Of a stretch of DNA of 41,008 nucleotides, positions 6,330 to 15,915 are shown piece after piece (within the stretch, counting starts at the first letter, position 1; each line of letters begins with the position of its first letter). Origin of the DNA: an uncultured Clostridia bacterium (GTDB taxonomy: Bacteria; Bacillota; Clostridia; Oscillospirales; Ruminococcaceae); the NCBI GenBank assembly GCA_947072265.1, contig CAMTHN010000001.1:1-41008 (forward strand), written 5' to 3'. The notes beneath the pieces are model-generated. The model ran no database searches and had not been told where the DNA came from. It worked only from the letters and a program-made list of their open reading frames with translations. The translations under genes and the position numbers were made by a program.

Positions 6330-8123
6330 ATGATAGATGAAATGACGGATTTAAAAAGAACCCACTATTCGACAGAATTGTCTAATAAAGATATTTCTAA
6401 GACGGTGGTTGTTTGTGGATTTGTTCAAAAAGTTCGAGATAAAGGGAATTTAGTTTTTATAGATCTTAGAGATAGAACAGGTATTATACAACTTTCTTTT
6501 AATGATAAGACAGAAAAATTAGTTATAGCAAAGGCAAAGACACTTAAGTCTGAGTATGTTATTATTGCTAAAGGGGTTGTTGTTTCTAGAGAGAGTGTAA
6601 ATAAAGATATAGAGACAGGAGATATAGAAATTATTGCAGAAGATATTAAGGTTTTATCTATTTCTAAAACTCCTCCTTTTCATATATCAGATGATGTAAA
6701 TGTAAATGATGAGCTTAGATTAAAATATAGATATCTAGATCTTAGAAGACCAGAGCTACAAAAAACTATTATGATGAGACATAAGATAACAAAATGTATT
6801 AGAGATTTTTTTGATAAAGAGAAGTTTTTAGAGATAGAAACGCCTCTTTTAATAAAATCAACACCAGAGGGAGCAAGAGATTATTTAGTTCCTTCTAGGG
6901 TTCATAAAGGAAACTTTTTTGCTCTCCCACAATCACCACAACTATATAAACAGCTTCTCATGGTTTCTGGATATGATAGATATTTTCAGATAGCAAGATG
7001 TTTTAGAGATGAAGATCTTAGAGCAGATCGCCAGCCAGAGTTTACCCAGATAGATGTTGAGATGAGCTTTGTGGATCAACAAGATGTGATAAATATTAAT
7101 GAAAAGTTTATAGAATATATATTTAAAAATATCTTAGAAAAAGATATATCACTTCCAATTCCTAGGATGGCATATAAAGAGGCAATGGAAAGATTTGGTT
7201 CGGATAAACCAGATATTAGATTTGGTTTAGAACTTGTAGATATATCTGATATAGTTGTGAAAAGCGGTTTTAAAGTTTTTTCTGGTGCGGTAGAGTCTGG
7301 TGGATCTGTTCGTGGAATAAATATCTCTGGAGGGTTTGAAAAAATTTCTAGAAAAGATATAGACAAGCTTACAGTTTTTGCAAAGACGTATAAAGCAAAA
7401 GGCGTTGCTTTTACTAGAATAGGAAATGATAATATTAGTAGTTCTAGTTATGAAAAATTTTTATCTCAGGATATAATAGATCAGATAAGGGATAGACTTT
7501 TAGCAAAATCAGGGGATGTTATACTTATTGTTGGAGATGCTAAAGATGAGACTGTTTTTGACAGTCTTGGGGCTCTTCGTTTAGAAATTGCTAAAAAACT
7601 TGATCTTATAAAAGGTGGAACTTTTGCACCTTTATGGGTTACAGGTTTTCCTTTATTTGAATATGATGAAGAAAAGAATAGACTTGTTGCAAAACATCAC
7701 CCATTTACATCGGTTAAACATGAGGATATAAAAAAACTTGATGATAAACCTCTAGAATGCAGAGCAAATGCATATGATTTTATTTTAAATGGTTGTGAGA
7801 TTGGTGGAGGATCGATTCGTATAAGTGATAGTGATATGCAATCTAAGATGTTTAATCTTATGGGATTTGAACAACAAGAGATAGATGATCGTTTTGGGTT
7901 TTTGTTAGAAGCTTTTAAATATGGAGTTCCTCCACATGGTGGAATTGCATATGGATTGGATAGACTTGTAATGATTCTTCTAGAAAAAGATAGTATAAAA
8001 GATGTTATTGCTTTTCCAAAAGTTCAAAATTCTAGCGAACTTATGTCTGGTTGTCCCGCTATTGTTGACAAAAATCAACTAGAAGAATTAGGAATAGAAT
8101 GCAAACAAAAAGAAAAAGAATAG
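6330..8123 (+). CDS. aspS: Aspartyl-tRNA synthetase
   Basis: This 597-residue class IIb synthetase charges tRNA-Asp. It has an N-terminal OB-fold anticodon domain (CGFVQKVRDKGNLVFIDLRD), motif 1 and RYLDLRR, motif 2 with FRDEDLRADRQPEFTQ, a bacterial GAD insertion domain (about residues 290-420) and motif 3 near the end (GGIAYGLDRLVMILL). Length is normal for bacteria. AGGAGA (about 6317-6322) precedes ATG 6330. The last six sense codons and the stop lie inside the left arm of a 50-base palindromic terminator. Whether it also charges tRNA-Asn cannot be judged. Confidence 0.97.
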   Translation: MIDEMTDLKRTHYSTELSNKDISKTVVVCGFVQKVRDKGNLVFIDLRDRTGIIQLSFNDKTEKLVIAKAKTLKSEYVIIAKGVVVSRESVNKDIETGDIEIIAEDIKVLSISKTPPFHISDDVNVNDELRLKYRYLDLRRPELQKTIMMRHKITKCIRDFFDKEKFLEIETPLLIKSTPEGARDYLVPSRVHKGNFFALPQSPQLYKQLLMVSGYDRYFQIARCFRDEDLRADRQPEFTQIDVEMSFVDQQDVININEKFIEYIFKNILEKDISLPIPRMAYKEAMERFGSDKPDIRFGLELVDISDIVVKSGFKVFSGAVESGGSVRGINISGGFEKISRKDIDKLTVFAKTYKAKGVAFTRIGNDNISSSSYEKFLSQDIIDQIRDRLLAKSGDVILIVGDAKDETVFDSLGALRLEIAKKLDLIKGGTFAPLWVTGFPLFEYDEEKNRLVAKHHPFTSVKHEDIKKLDDKPLECRANAYDFILNGCEIGGGSIRISDSDMQSKMFNLMGFEQQEIDDRFGFLLEAFKYGVPPHGGIAYGLDRLVMILLEKDSIKDVIAFPKVQNSSELMSGCPAIVDKNQLEELGIECKQKEKE

Positions 8124-8152
8124 CTATATAGCTATTCTTTTTCTTTTTGTTT
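8103..8152. terminator. 50-base perfect palindrome, bidirectional terminator
   Basis: The sequence from 8103 to 8152 equals its own reverse complement, centred at 8127/8128 on GAATAGCTATATAGCTATTC. A-rich and T-rich flanks give a T-tract on both strands, fitting a terminator for convergent aspS and gdhA. The left arm encodes the last residues of AspS (KQKEKE) and its TAG stop. Confidence 0.88.
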
Positions 8153-8169
8153 TTTAAATTATATAATTT

Positions 8170-9516
8170 TTATAGTATGCCTTGTTTAGCCATTGCGGTT
8201 GCCACTTTATGAAATCCAGCAATGTTGGATCCAATAACAAGATTATTAGGATGATTATATTTTATAGAGGTGTCATTAGAAGATTTAAATATATTTTTCA
8301 TAATAGTTTCAAGTTTCTTATCAACAGTTTTAAAATCCCAGCTATCTCTAATCGAATTTTGTGACATCTCCAATCCTGAAGTTGCAACACCACCAGCATT
8401 TGCTGCTTTTCCAGGTGCGAATGATATATTATTTTTTAAAAAAAGATGAACAGCTTGTTCGGAACATGGCATATTAGCACCTTCTGCAACAGCGATAACG
8501 CCATTTTTTATTAAAATTTCAGCATCGCTAAGAGATAGTTCATTTTGTGTTGCAGAAGGGAGAGCTATATCACAAGGAATAGACCAGATAGACTTTTCTG
8601 AAGCTGGATAAAATTCTGCAGAATTGTCCAGATTTATATATTCTGATATTCTTTGTCGATTAATCTCTTTTATAGAGATGATATGGGAAAGATTTATACC
8701 ATTTTTAGCGTATATAAATCCACTAGAATCAGACATAGCAACAACACAAGCTCCCATTTGTATAGCTTTTTCGGCAGCATAGATTGCTACGTTTCCAGAA
8801 CCGGAAATAACAATTTTTTTGTCTTTAATATCTTGTTTATTTATATTTTCAAGCATCTCTTTTGTAAAATAAAGCAACCCATATCCTGTGGCTTGTTTTC
8901 TAACAAGAGATCCACCAAATTCTAAACTTTTTCCTGTTAAAATTCCTGTAAATTCGGATTTTATTCTTTTATATTGTCCAAACATATACCCAATTTCTCT
9001 CTCTCCAACTCCTATATCTCCCGCGGGGATATCTATATTAGAACCAATATATTTAGAAAGTTCTGTCATAAAGCTCTGGCAAAATCGCATAATTTCTCCA
9101 TCAGATTTTCCCTTTGGATTAAAATCAGATCCGCCTTTTCCTCCTCCAAGTGGAAGACCAGTAAGACTATTTTTAAATATCTGTTCAAATCCTAGAAACT
9201 TTATAATGGATGGGTTTACAGAGGGGTGAAAACGTAGTCCCCCTTTGTATGGTCCTAAAGCAGAGTTGAATTGAACTCTATAGCCTGTATTAACATCTAT
9301 TGTTGTGTCATCTTTTTGATAGGCAACACGAAATTCTATAAGTCTTTCTGGTATAATTATTCTTTCTAATATTCCTGATTTTATTATGTAAGAGTTTTCC
9401 TGTATATATGTTTTTAGAGAAGATAAAACTTCTTTAACGGCTTGAATAAATTCCAATTGGTGTCCATTCTTAAATTTTAAATTATCAATAATAGAGTTTA
9501 TAAATTTGTTTATCAT
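8170..9516 (-). CDS. gdhA: Glutamate dehydrogenase, NADP-type
   Basis: This 448-residue hexameric enzyme interconverts 2-oxoglutarate plus ammonia and glutamate. The substrate domain shows GGLRFHPSVN, LPLGGGKGGSDF (catalytic lysine region) and PAGDIGVGEREIGYMFG; the Rossmann domain shows ISGSGNVAIYAAEKA. Length matches the approximately 450-residue bacterial NADP class. A longer frame opens at 9555, but I start at ATG 9516 because GAGG lies 6 bases upstream on the minus strand and the residues from there match the family. It is a single-gene unit, convergent with aspS and divergent from pyrE. Confidence 0.95.
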   Translation of the reverse strand: MINKFINSIIDNLKFKNGHQLEFIQAVKEVLSSLKTYIQENSYIIKSGILERIIIPERLIEFRVAYQKDDTTIDVNTGYRVQFNSALGPYKGGLRFHPSVNPSIIKFLGFEQIFKNSLTGLPLGGGKGGSDFNPKGKSDGEIMRFCQSFMTELSKYIGSNIDIPAGDIGVGEREIGYMFGQYKRIKSEFTGILTGKSLEFGGSLVRKQATGYGLLYFTKEMLENINKQDIKDKKIVISGSGNVAIYAAEKAIQMGACVVAMSDSSGFIYAKNGINLSHIISIKEINRQRISEYINLDNSAEFYPASEKSIWSIPCDIALPSATQNELSLSDAEILIKNGVIAVAEGANMPCSEQAVHLFLKNNISFAPGKAANAGGVATSGLEMSQNSIRDSWDFKTVDKKLETIMKNIFKSSNDTSIKYNHPNNLVIGSNIAGFHKVATAMAKQGIL

Positions 9517-9621
9517 AAAAAACCTCGTTTCTTTAAAATTTATATATCTATACATTATAATATATAATATAAAAAATATGTAGAAAAGTTTAAATAAATC
9601 TTAAAGATATCATATTTATTC

Positions 9622-9650
9622 TTTTCAAATTTTATTTATTGGTATATAAT
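9622..9650 (+). promoter_or_regulatory. Putative promoter for pyrE
   Basis: TTTTCA (9622-9627), a 17-base spacer and TATAAT (9645-9650) lie 53 bases before pyrE, in the 186-base divergent region between gdhA and pyrE. The -10 box is perfect and the -35 box moderate. No attenuator or pyrimidine-responsive leader is visible between it and the gene. A TATAAT on the minus strand near 9554-9559 may serve gdhA but has no clear -35. Confidence 0.55.
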
Positions 9651-9702
9651 AAAATAAGAGTTACAAGTTTAATAATATAGACTTTAAGAGAGAGGTATAA
9701 TT

Positions 9703-10290
9703 ATGCTTTCAAGAGATAATATAAATGATATACTAAAACAAGCTAATGTTTTGTTAGAAGGACATTTTTTACTTACATCTGGAAAACATAGTGAAAAATA
9801 TTTACAATGTGCGAATATTTTTAGAAATACAAAATATGCAGAAATATTGTCTAAAGAACTTTGGGAAAGATTTAAAGATATAGAAGTTGATCTTATAGTT
9901 GGTCCAGCTTTGGGGGCGGTTCAGATGGCATACGAAGTTTCTAGACATTTTGGAGTTGAAAACTTTTTTACAGAGAGAAATGCAGAAGGTAAGATGTTTT
10001 TAGGAAGAAGTTTTGAGATAAAAAAAGGATCAAAAGTTTTAGTTGTTGAAGATGTTATAACAACGGGTGGATCTGTTAGAGAGGTTATACAAGTTATAAA
10101 AGAGCAAGGAGGCGTTGTTGTTGGAGTTGGATCTATAGTTGATAGAACTGGAGAAAAAGTTGATTTTTCTGTCCCTCTAAAAAGTGTTATAACTGTGGAT
10201 GTGGAAGCTTTTGATCCATTAAACTGTCCTATATGTAAAAATAGCAATAGACCTCTTGTAAAACCAGGAAGCAGAATCTTTAAAAAATAG
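9703..10290 (+). CDS. pyrE: Orotate phosphoribosyltransferase
   Basis: This 195-residue enzyme joins orotate to PRPP to make orotidine 5'-phosphate in pyrimidine synthesis. The PRPP-binding signature VLVVEDVITTGGS is clear near residues 113-125, and the flexible-loop region FFTERNAEGKMFLGR precedes it. The C-terminal CPICK segment is common in clostridial PyrE. GAGAGAGG precedes ATG 9703. Its only pyrimidine-pathway context here is itself: the next gene is radC, 12 bases downstream. Confidence 0.95.
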   Translation: MLSRDNINDILKQANVLLEGHFLLTSGKHSEKYLQCANIFRNTKYAEILSKELWERFKDIEVDLIVGPALGAVQMAYEVSRHFGVENFFTERNAEGKMFLGRSFEIKKGSKVLVVEDVITTGGSVREVIQVIKEQGGVVVGVGSIVDRTGEKVDFSVPLKSVITVDVEAFDPLNCPICKNSNRPLVKPGSRIFKK

Positions 10291-10302
10291 GGGTCTTAAT
10301 AA

Positions 10303-11004
10303 ATGGCAGATAATATACATGGTGGTCATAGACAAAGGCTAAAGGATAGATTTATAAAAGATGGTCTAGACTCTTTTGAACCCCACAATATATTAGAATT
10401 ATTATTATTTTTTGGGATATCTAGAGCGGATACGAATAAAATTTCTCATAATTTAATAGATATGTTCGGATCTCTTTCTGGAGTTTTTGATGCGCCATTT
10501 GAAGAATTGGTTAAAGTTGATGGAGTAGGTAAGAGTATAGCAACTTTAATAAAATTAATTCCAGAGATTAGCAGGATGTATATGATTGATAAATGTGATG
10601 TAAAACAGCATTTAAATACCACAAAAAAGGTTGGGGATTTTCTTCTTCCAAAATTTATAGGAAGGACAACAGAGGTTGTCTATCTTATATGTTTAGATAA
10701 TTCTTGTAAAGTTCTTCATTGTGGAATATTATTTGAAGGAACGGTGAATGCTGCTAGTATAAGTATACGAAAAATTATAGAAGTTGCTATAAAATTTAAT
10801 GCTAGTAATATAATCTTATCTCATAATCATCCAACTGGAGTTGCACTTCCTTCAAATGAAGATATAGTTACAACTGATAGAGTTGTAAAAGCTTTAAAGG
10901 TTATAGGTATAAGTCTTTTAGATCATATTATAGTTGCTAAAAATGATTTTGTCTCTCTGGCTGATAGTGGACATCTTTCGTTTATAAAGGGAGATATAAT
11001 ATAA
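10303..11004 (+). CDS. radC: RadC-family JAB-domain protein (UPF0758)
   Basis: This 233-residue protein has an N-terminal helix-hairpin-helix segment (VKVDGVGKSIATLIK, about residues 69-84) and a C-terminal JAB/MPN metalloprotease-like domain with the zinc-site pattern HNHPTG followed by Asp in SNED (about residues 174-188). The family was long linked to DNA repair, but its biochemical role remains unsettled. ATG 10303 follows pyrE closely and is likely cotranscribed. A 32-base palindrome begins 7 bases after its stop. Confidence 0.92.
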   Translation: MADNIHGGHRQRLKDRFIKDGLDSFEPHNILELLLFFGISRADTNKISHNLIDMFGSLSGVFDAPFEELVKVDGVGKSIATLIKLIPEISRMYMIDKCDVKQHLNTTKKVGDFLLPKFIGRTTEVVYLICLDNSCKVLHCGILFEGTVNAASISIRKIIEVAIKFNASNIILSHNHPTGVALPSNEDIVTTDRVVKALKVIGISLLDHIIVAKNDFVSLADSGHLSFIKGDII

Positions 11005-11011
11005 AAAATGG

Positions 11012-11043
11012 GGTTAGTCTGAAAATATATTTTCAGACTAACC
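11012..11043. terminator. 32-base perfect palindrome before uvrB
   Basis: The segment 11012-11043 is its own reverse complement (GGTTAGTCTGAAAATA and its mirror), followed by TTTT (11044-11047). As RNA it would form a strong stem with a short U-tract, so it is probably the terminator of pyrE-radC. It could also be an operator for uvrBA, because a TATAAT lies just upstream at 10995-11000 and no promoter is seen between it and uvrB. Confidence 0.65.
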
Positions 11044-11065
11044 TTTTAAATAAGGGGGAATGTAT

Positions 11066-13024
11066 ATGGAAAAATTTCAGCTTGTTTCAAAGTATAAGCC
11101 AACAGGAGATCAACCAAAGGCGATTAAAAAATTGGTTGAAGGAATAGAAAAAGGATTTAGAGAACAAACTCTATTAGGGGTTACAGGGTCTGGAAAAACT
11201 TATACTATGGCAAATGTTATAGAAAAAATAGGAAAGCCAACACTAGTCTTAGCACATAATAAAACTTTAGCAGCACAATTATGCAGTGAATTTAAAGAGT
11301 TTTTTCCAAATAATTCTGTAGAATATTTTGTTAGTTACTATGACTATTATCAACCTGAAGCATATGTGGCCTCTACGGATACTTATATAGAAAAAGACAG
11401 TGCTATAAATGATGAAATAGAGAAGCTTCGACATTCTGCTACAAACTCTATAGCTGAAAGAAAAGATTTAATAGTTGTAGCCAGTGTTTCTTGTATATAT
11501 AGTTTGGGAAATCCGATAGATTATAAAAACATGGTTATATCTTTGAGAGAAGGGATGGAAAAGAATAGAGATGAGCTTATAAGAAAGCTAATAGATATAC
11601 AATATGAGAGAAATGACGTAAATTTTCAAAAGAATAAATTTCGTGTTCGGGGAGATGTAATAGAGATCTATCCACCTTATTCTAAAGGACAGATTGTAAG
11701 GGTAGATTTTTTTGGAGATGAAATAGAAAAGATAAGTGAGATAAATCCCCTTACAGGGGAGATTTTGCAGGGAGTTTCTCACGTTGCAATCTATCCTGCA
11801 TCTCACTATATATTTGAAAGAGAAAAAATAAATATAGCTATAAAAGAGATAGAGGACGAACTTGCGGATAGGATAAAGTATTTTGAAGATAATGAAATGT
11901 TGTTGGAGGCACAGAGGATAAAACAGAGGACAATGTATGATCTTGAAATGTTGTTGGAGATTGGATTTTGTAAAGGTGTAGAAAATTATTCTAGAGTTTT
12001 ATCAGGGAGACCAGAAGGAAGTGTTCCGTATTCTCTTATTGACCATTTTCCAGAAGATTTTTTGATGATAGTTGATGAGTCTCATGTTATGTTGCCCCAA
12101 ATTAGGGGGATGTTTGGAGGGGACTATGCAAGAAAAAAGATGTTGGTAGATTATGGTTTTAGGCTTCCATCGGCATTTGATAATAGACCGTTAAATTTTG
12201 ATGAATTTTATAAAAAGATAAATCAGGCAGTTTATGTATCTGCAACTCCGTCAGATTTTGAAAAAGAACATAGTAGCCAGATAGTTCAACAGGTTATAAG
12301 ACCGACTGGTTTGTTGGATCCTACTATAGATGTTAAGTTAATTCAGGGGCAGATAGAAGATATTTTATTTCAAATAAATGAGAGGATAAAAAAAGAAGAA
12401 AGAGTATTTATAACAACACTAACAAAAAAGATGTCAGAAGACCTTACAAATTTTCTTATAGACCATGGAATAAAGGTTAAATATATCCATTGTGATATAG
12501 ATACGATGGAAAGGATGGAAATTTTAAGAGACTTAAGGTTAGGAAAATTTGATGTATTAATAGGGATAAACCTTTTAAGAGAGGGGATAGATATTCCTGA
12601 AGTTTCTTTAGTTTGTATTCTTGATGCAGATAAACAAGGATTTTTAAGAAGCGAGAGTGCACTTATACAAACAATAGGAAGAGCCGCGAGAAATAGCAAT
12701 GGACATGTTATAATGTATGCAGATATTGTGACGAATGCAATGGAAAAAGCTATAACAGAGACACAAAGAAGACGAGAAATTCAGATAAAATATAATATAG
12801 AAAATAGTATAACTCCGACGACTATAAAAAAGGATATTAGAGATATTATCGAGATAAGTAAAAAAACTAAAAAAACTAAACAAGACGTTTCAAAAATGAG
12901 TATAGAAGAAAAACAAAAACTTATTATAACATTAAAAAAAGATATGAAAGAAGCAGCAAGGCTTTTAGAATTTGAACACGCTGCATTTTTACGAGATAGA
13001 TTAAAAGAGGTAGAAGGTAGTTAG
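11066..13024 (+). CDS. uvrB: Excinuclease ABC subunit B
   Basis: This 652-residue UvrB is the damage-verifying helicase-like component of nucleotide excision repair. Visible elements are Walker A (GVTGSGKT, near residue 40), the beta-hairpin (YYDYYQPEAYVASTDTYIEKD region, about 92-112), DESHV, RPTGLLDP, IGRAARN of helicase motif VI, and the C-terminal UVR domain that binds UvrC. I choose ATG 11066 (MEKFQLVSKYKPTGDQP) over ATG 11060, because AGGGGG (11053-11058) is then 7 bases away. It is followed 20 bases later by uvrA, the usual pairing. uvrC is not in the window. Confidence 0.97.
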   Translation: MEKFQLVSKYKPTGDQPKAIKKLVEGIEKGFREQTLLGVTGSGKTYTMANVIEKIGKPTLVLAHNKTLAAQLCSEFKEFFPNNSVEYFVSYYDYYQPEAYVASTDTYIEKDSAINDEIEKLRHSATNSIAERKDLIVVASVSCIYSLGNPIDYKNMVISLREGMEKNRDELIRKLIDIQYERNDVNFQKNKFRVRGDVIEIYPPYSKGQIVRVDFFGDEIEKISEINPLTGEILQGVSHVAIYPASHYIFEREKINIAIKEIEDELADRIKYFEDNEMLLEAQRIKQRTMYDLEMLLEIGFCKGVENYSRVLSGRPEGSVPYSLIDHFPEDFLMIVDESHVMLPQIRGMFGGDYARKKMLVDYGFRLPSAFDNRPLNFDEFYKKINQAVYVSATPSDFEKEHSSQIVQQVIRPTGLLDPTIDVKLIQGQIEDILFQINERIKKEERVFITTLTKKMSEDLTNFLIDHGIKVKYIHCDIDTMERMEILRDLRLGKFDVLIGINLLREGIDIPEVSLVCILDADKQGFLRSESALIQTIGRAARNSNGHVIMYADIVTNAMEKAITETQRRREIQIKYNIENSITPTTIKKDIRDIIEISKKTKKTKQDVSKMSIEEKQKLIITLKKDMKEAARLLEFEHAAFLRDRLKEVEGS

Positions 13025-13044
13025 GAAAGATAGAAGGTGGATAT

Positions 13045-15864
13045 ATGAGCATAGATAAGATAGTTATAAAAGGAGCAAGAGAGAATAATTTAAAAAATAT
13101 AGATATATCTTTGCCAAGAGATAAGCTTATAGTTTTTACAGGACCATCAGGGTCTGGAAAGTCTTCATTAGCATTTGATACAATATATGCAGAGGGACAA
13201 AGAAGATATGTAGAAAGTCTTTCTGCGTATGCAAGACAGTTTTTAGGACAGATGGAAAAGCCAGAGGTTGAATATATAGAGGGGCTATCTCCTGCAATAT
13301 CAATAGATCAAAAGACGACAAATAAAAATCCAAGATCAACAGTAGGAACAGTTACAGAGATATATGATTATTTAAGACTTTTGTTTGCTAGAGTTGGAAA
13401 AGCACATTGCACAGTCTGTAAAAGAGAGATAGAGAAACAGACGATAGATCAAATTGTAGATCGAGTTATGACCTTAAAGGCAGGGGAAAAAATTCAAGTT
13501 TTATCTCCAATTATACGATCAAAAAAAGGGGAGCATAAAAAAGAGATAGAAGGAATAAAAAGAAATGGATATGTTCGAGTTCGAGTGGATGGAAATATGT
13601 ATGATATATCCGAAACAATAGAGCTGGATAAAAATAAGAAACATAGTATAGAAGTTATAATTGATAGACTGGTTGTTAAACCTGAGATTAGAGAGAGGCT
13701 TTCAGATAGTATACAAACAGCTGTAGCTTTGTCAGATGGTTTAGTTTTGATAAATATCTTTTCAGAGGATCGAGATGTTATGTTTTCTCAAAACTATTCG
13801 TGTCCAGACCATGATATATGTATAGATGAAATTTCTCCTAGCATGTTTTCTTTTAACAATCCTAAAGGTGCATGTGAAAATTGTATGGGAATAGGAACAA
13901 CTATGAAGATAAATGAAAAGAATTTAATAGTTGATGAAAATATTTCTATCAATCAAGGAGGAATTAGAGCTTGTGGTTGGGATCTAAGCGAGGGACAGAG
14001 TATTGGAAATATGTATATACAAGCTCTGTCAGAAAGATATAAATTTAAGTTAGATATACCTATAAAAAAACTAGAAAAAAAGGTTTTAGATATAATATTT
14101 TATGGAAATAAAGGGGAAGAACTAGATTTTGTGCATAAACATGGGGTTTATAAAGGGAGTTTTGAAGGAATAGTTAATAATCTAGAAAGAAGGTATAAAG
14201 AAACTCAAAGCTCTGCGGTTAGAGAAGATATATCAAAATATATGACAATTTCTAGTTGTTCTTTATGCAAAGGAGAAAGACTTAACGCAATAACTCTAGG
14301 GATTACAGTTGGTGGTATAAATATTAGTAAATTTAGTGTAAAAAGTGTGGAAGAATGTATTGATTTTATAGGATTATTGAAACTATCTAAAGGGGATATG
14401 TATATATCTGACAGAATTATAGAAGAGATAAAAAAAAGGCTTTTATTTTTAAAGAGTGTGGGATTAGATTATTTAACTCTATCTAGATCTGCGGCAACAC
14501 TTTCAGGAGGAGAAAGTCAGAGAATAAGACTTGCTACACAGATTGGATCTTCCCTTGTAGGGGTTTTATATATACTTGATGAGCCAAGCATAGGTCTGCA
14601 CCAAAAAGATAATATGAGGTTAATAGAAACACTTAAGCATTTAAGAGATATAGGAAACACAGTAATAGTTGTAGAGCATGATGAAGATACAATGAATGAG
14701 GCAGATTATATAGTTGATATTGGTCCGGGGGCAGGGGTTCATGGGGGGGAGATAATTTTTGCTGGAACTGTTGAAGGGATAAAAAAATGTGACAAATCTG
14801 AAACTGGAAAATATTTAAATGGAGAAAAAAGCATTCCAGTTCCAGAAAATAGAAGAGAAGGGCTTGGAGAGAAGATAGTTATAAAAGGTGCAAAAGCAAA
14901 TAATTTAAAAGATGTTGATGTAGAATTTCCTATTGGAACTTTAAGCTGTGTGACAGGGGTTTCTGGATCGGGAAAATCTACATTAATAAATGAAATTTTA
15001 TATAAATATGCAAGCAAAAAAATCAACAGATCCAAAGATGATCCGGGAGAGCATAAAAGCATAGAAGGAATAGAAAATTTTGATAAAATAATAGGGATAA
15101 ATCAATCTCCTATAGGGCGTACACCAAGGTCAAACCCCGCGACATATACAGGTGTTTTCACAGATATTAGAGAGATATTTGCAGCTACAAATGATGCAAA
15201 ATCAAAAGGTTTTATCTCTAGTAGATTTAGTTTTAACATAAAAGGTGGGAGATGCGAATCTTGCCAAGGAGACGGAATAATAAAGATAGAGATGCATTTT
15301 TTATCAGATATATTTGTAACCTGTGAGGTGTGTAAAGGGCATAGATATAATAGGGATACCCTTTCTATAAAATATAAAGACAAAAATATATATGATATTT
15401 TAGAAATGACAGTGGAACAAGGAGGAGAATTTTTTAAAAATATTCCAAAAATTTATAGAAAATTAAAATGTTTAGAAGATGTTGGTTTAGGGTATATAAA
15501 AATTGGACAGAGTGCACCAAGTTTATCAGGAGGAGAAAGCCAGCGGGTTAAATTAGCGACCGAACTTTCTAAAATTTCTACAGGAAAAACATTGTATATT
15601 TTAGATGAACCAACCACAGGTTTACATGTATCTGATGTTGCAAATTTAATAAAAGTTCTTCAAAAATTGGTAGATATGGGAAACACAATGATAATAATTG
15701 AGCATAATTTAGACATAATAAAAACAGCGGACTATATAGTAGATATAGGACCGGAAGGTGGATATAGAGGAGGTTGTATTATTGCATCGGGAACACCTGA
15801 AGATATAGCGAAAAATAAAGATTCTTATACAGGATTATATTTAAAAAAAATCTTATATAAATAG
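13045..15864 (+). CDS. uvrA: Excinuclease ABC subunit A
   Basis: This 939-residue UvrA is the DNA-damage sensor that loads UvrB. It has two ABC ATPase modules. The first has Walker A GPSGSGKSS and signature LSGGESQRIRLATQ; the second has GVSGSGKST and LSGGESQRVKLATE, with Walker B LDEPSIGLH and LDEPTTGLH. Zinc-binding regions include CPDHDIC, ACENC and the GGRCESCQGDG with CEVCKG finger. Length equals the usual 940. AAGGTGG precedes ATG 13045. An inverted repeat starts immediately after its stop. Confidence 0.98.
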   Translation: MSIDKIVIKGARENNLKNIDISLPRDKLIVFTGPSGSGKSSLAFDTIYAEGQRRYVESLSAYARQFLGQMEKPEVEYIEGLSPAISIDQKTTNKNPRSTVGTVTEIYDYLRLLFARVGKAHCTVCKREIEKQTIDQIVDRVMTLKAGEKIQVLSPIIRSKKGEHKKEIEGIKRNGYVRVRVDGNMYDISETIELDKNKKHSIEVIIDRLVVKPEIRERLSDSIQTAVALSDGLVLINIFSEDRDVMFSQNYSCPDHDICIDEISPSMFSFNNPKGACENCMGIGTTMKINEKNLIVDENISINQGGIRACGWDLSEGQSIGNMYIQALSERYKFKLDIPIKKLEKKVLDIIFYGNKGEELDFVHKHGVYKGSFEGIVNNLERRYKETQSSAVREDISKYMTISSCSLCKGERLNAITLGITVGGINISKFSVKSVEECIDFIGLLKLSKGDMYISDRIIEEIKKRLLFLKSVGLDYLTLSRSAATLSGGESQRIRLATQIGSSLVGVLYILDEPSIGLHQKDNMRLIETLKHLRDIGNTVIVVEHDEDTMNEADYIVDIGPGAGVHGGEIIFAGTVEGIKKCDKSETGKYLNGEKSIPVPENRREGLGEKIVIKGAKANNLKDVDVEFPIGTLSCVTGVSGSGKSTLINEILYKYASKKINRSKDDPGEHKSIEGIENFDKIIGINQSPIGRTPRSNPATYTGVFTDIREIFAATNDAKSKGFISSRFSFNIKGGRCESCQGDGIIKIEMHFLSDIFVTCEVCKGHRYNRDTLSIKYKDKNIYDILEMTVEQGGEFFKNIPKIYRKLKCLEDVGLGYIKIGQSAPSLSGGESQRVKLATELSKISTGKTLYILDEPTTGLHVSDVANLIKVLQKLVDMGNTMIIIEHNLDIIKTADYIVDIGPEGGYRGGCIIASGTPEDIAKNKDSYTGLYLKKILYK

Positions 15865-15915
15865 AGTTTACAAAAGTATATTGGTATGGTATAGTTTTTA
15901 TATAGTTTGTAAACT
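15865..15915. repeat. Inverted repeat between uvrA and rubredoxin
   Basis: AGTTTACAAA (15865-15874) and its exact reverse complement TTTGTAAACT (15906-15915) are separated by 31 bases. The left arm starts directly after the uvrA stop and the right arm overlaps the putative -35 box of the rubredoxin promoter. It could be a loose terminator hairpin with an inner TATA/TATA pairing, or a two-site operator. There is no strong T-tract. Confidence 0.5.

Noticed and set aside
8103..8152. Long palindromes as ends of mobile elements or attachment sites
   Set aside because: No transposase, integrase or target duplication is nearby, each palindrome is different in sequence, and all sit at gene ends as terminators would.
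8888..9229. 113-codon open frame antisense to gdhA
   Set aside because: It lies within the conserved substrate domain of gdhA and has a biased composition and no ribosome binding site.
11012..11043. Classical LexA box before uvrB
   Set aside because: The palindrome does not contain the Gram-positive CGAAC-N4-GTTCG pattern, so only a different operator could be proposed.
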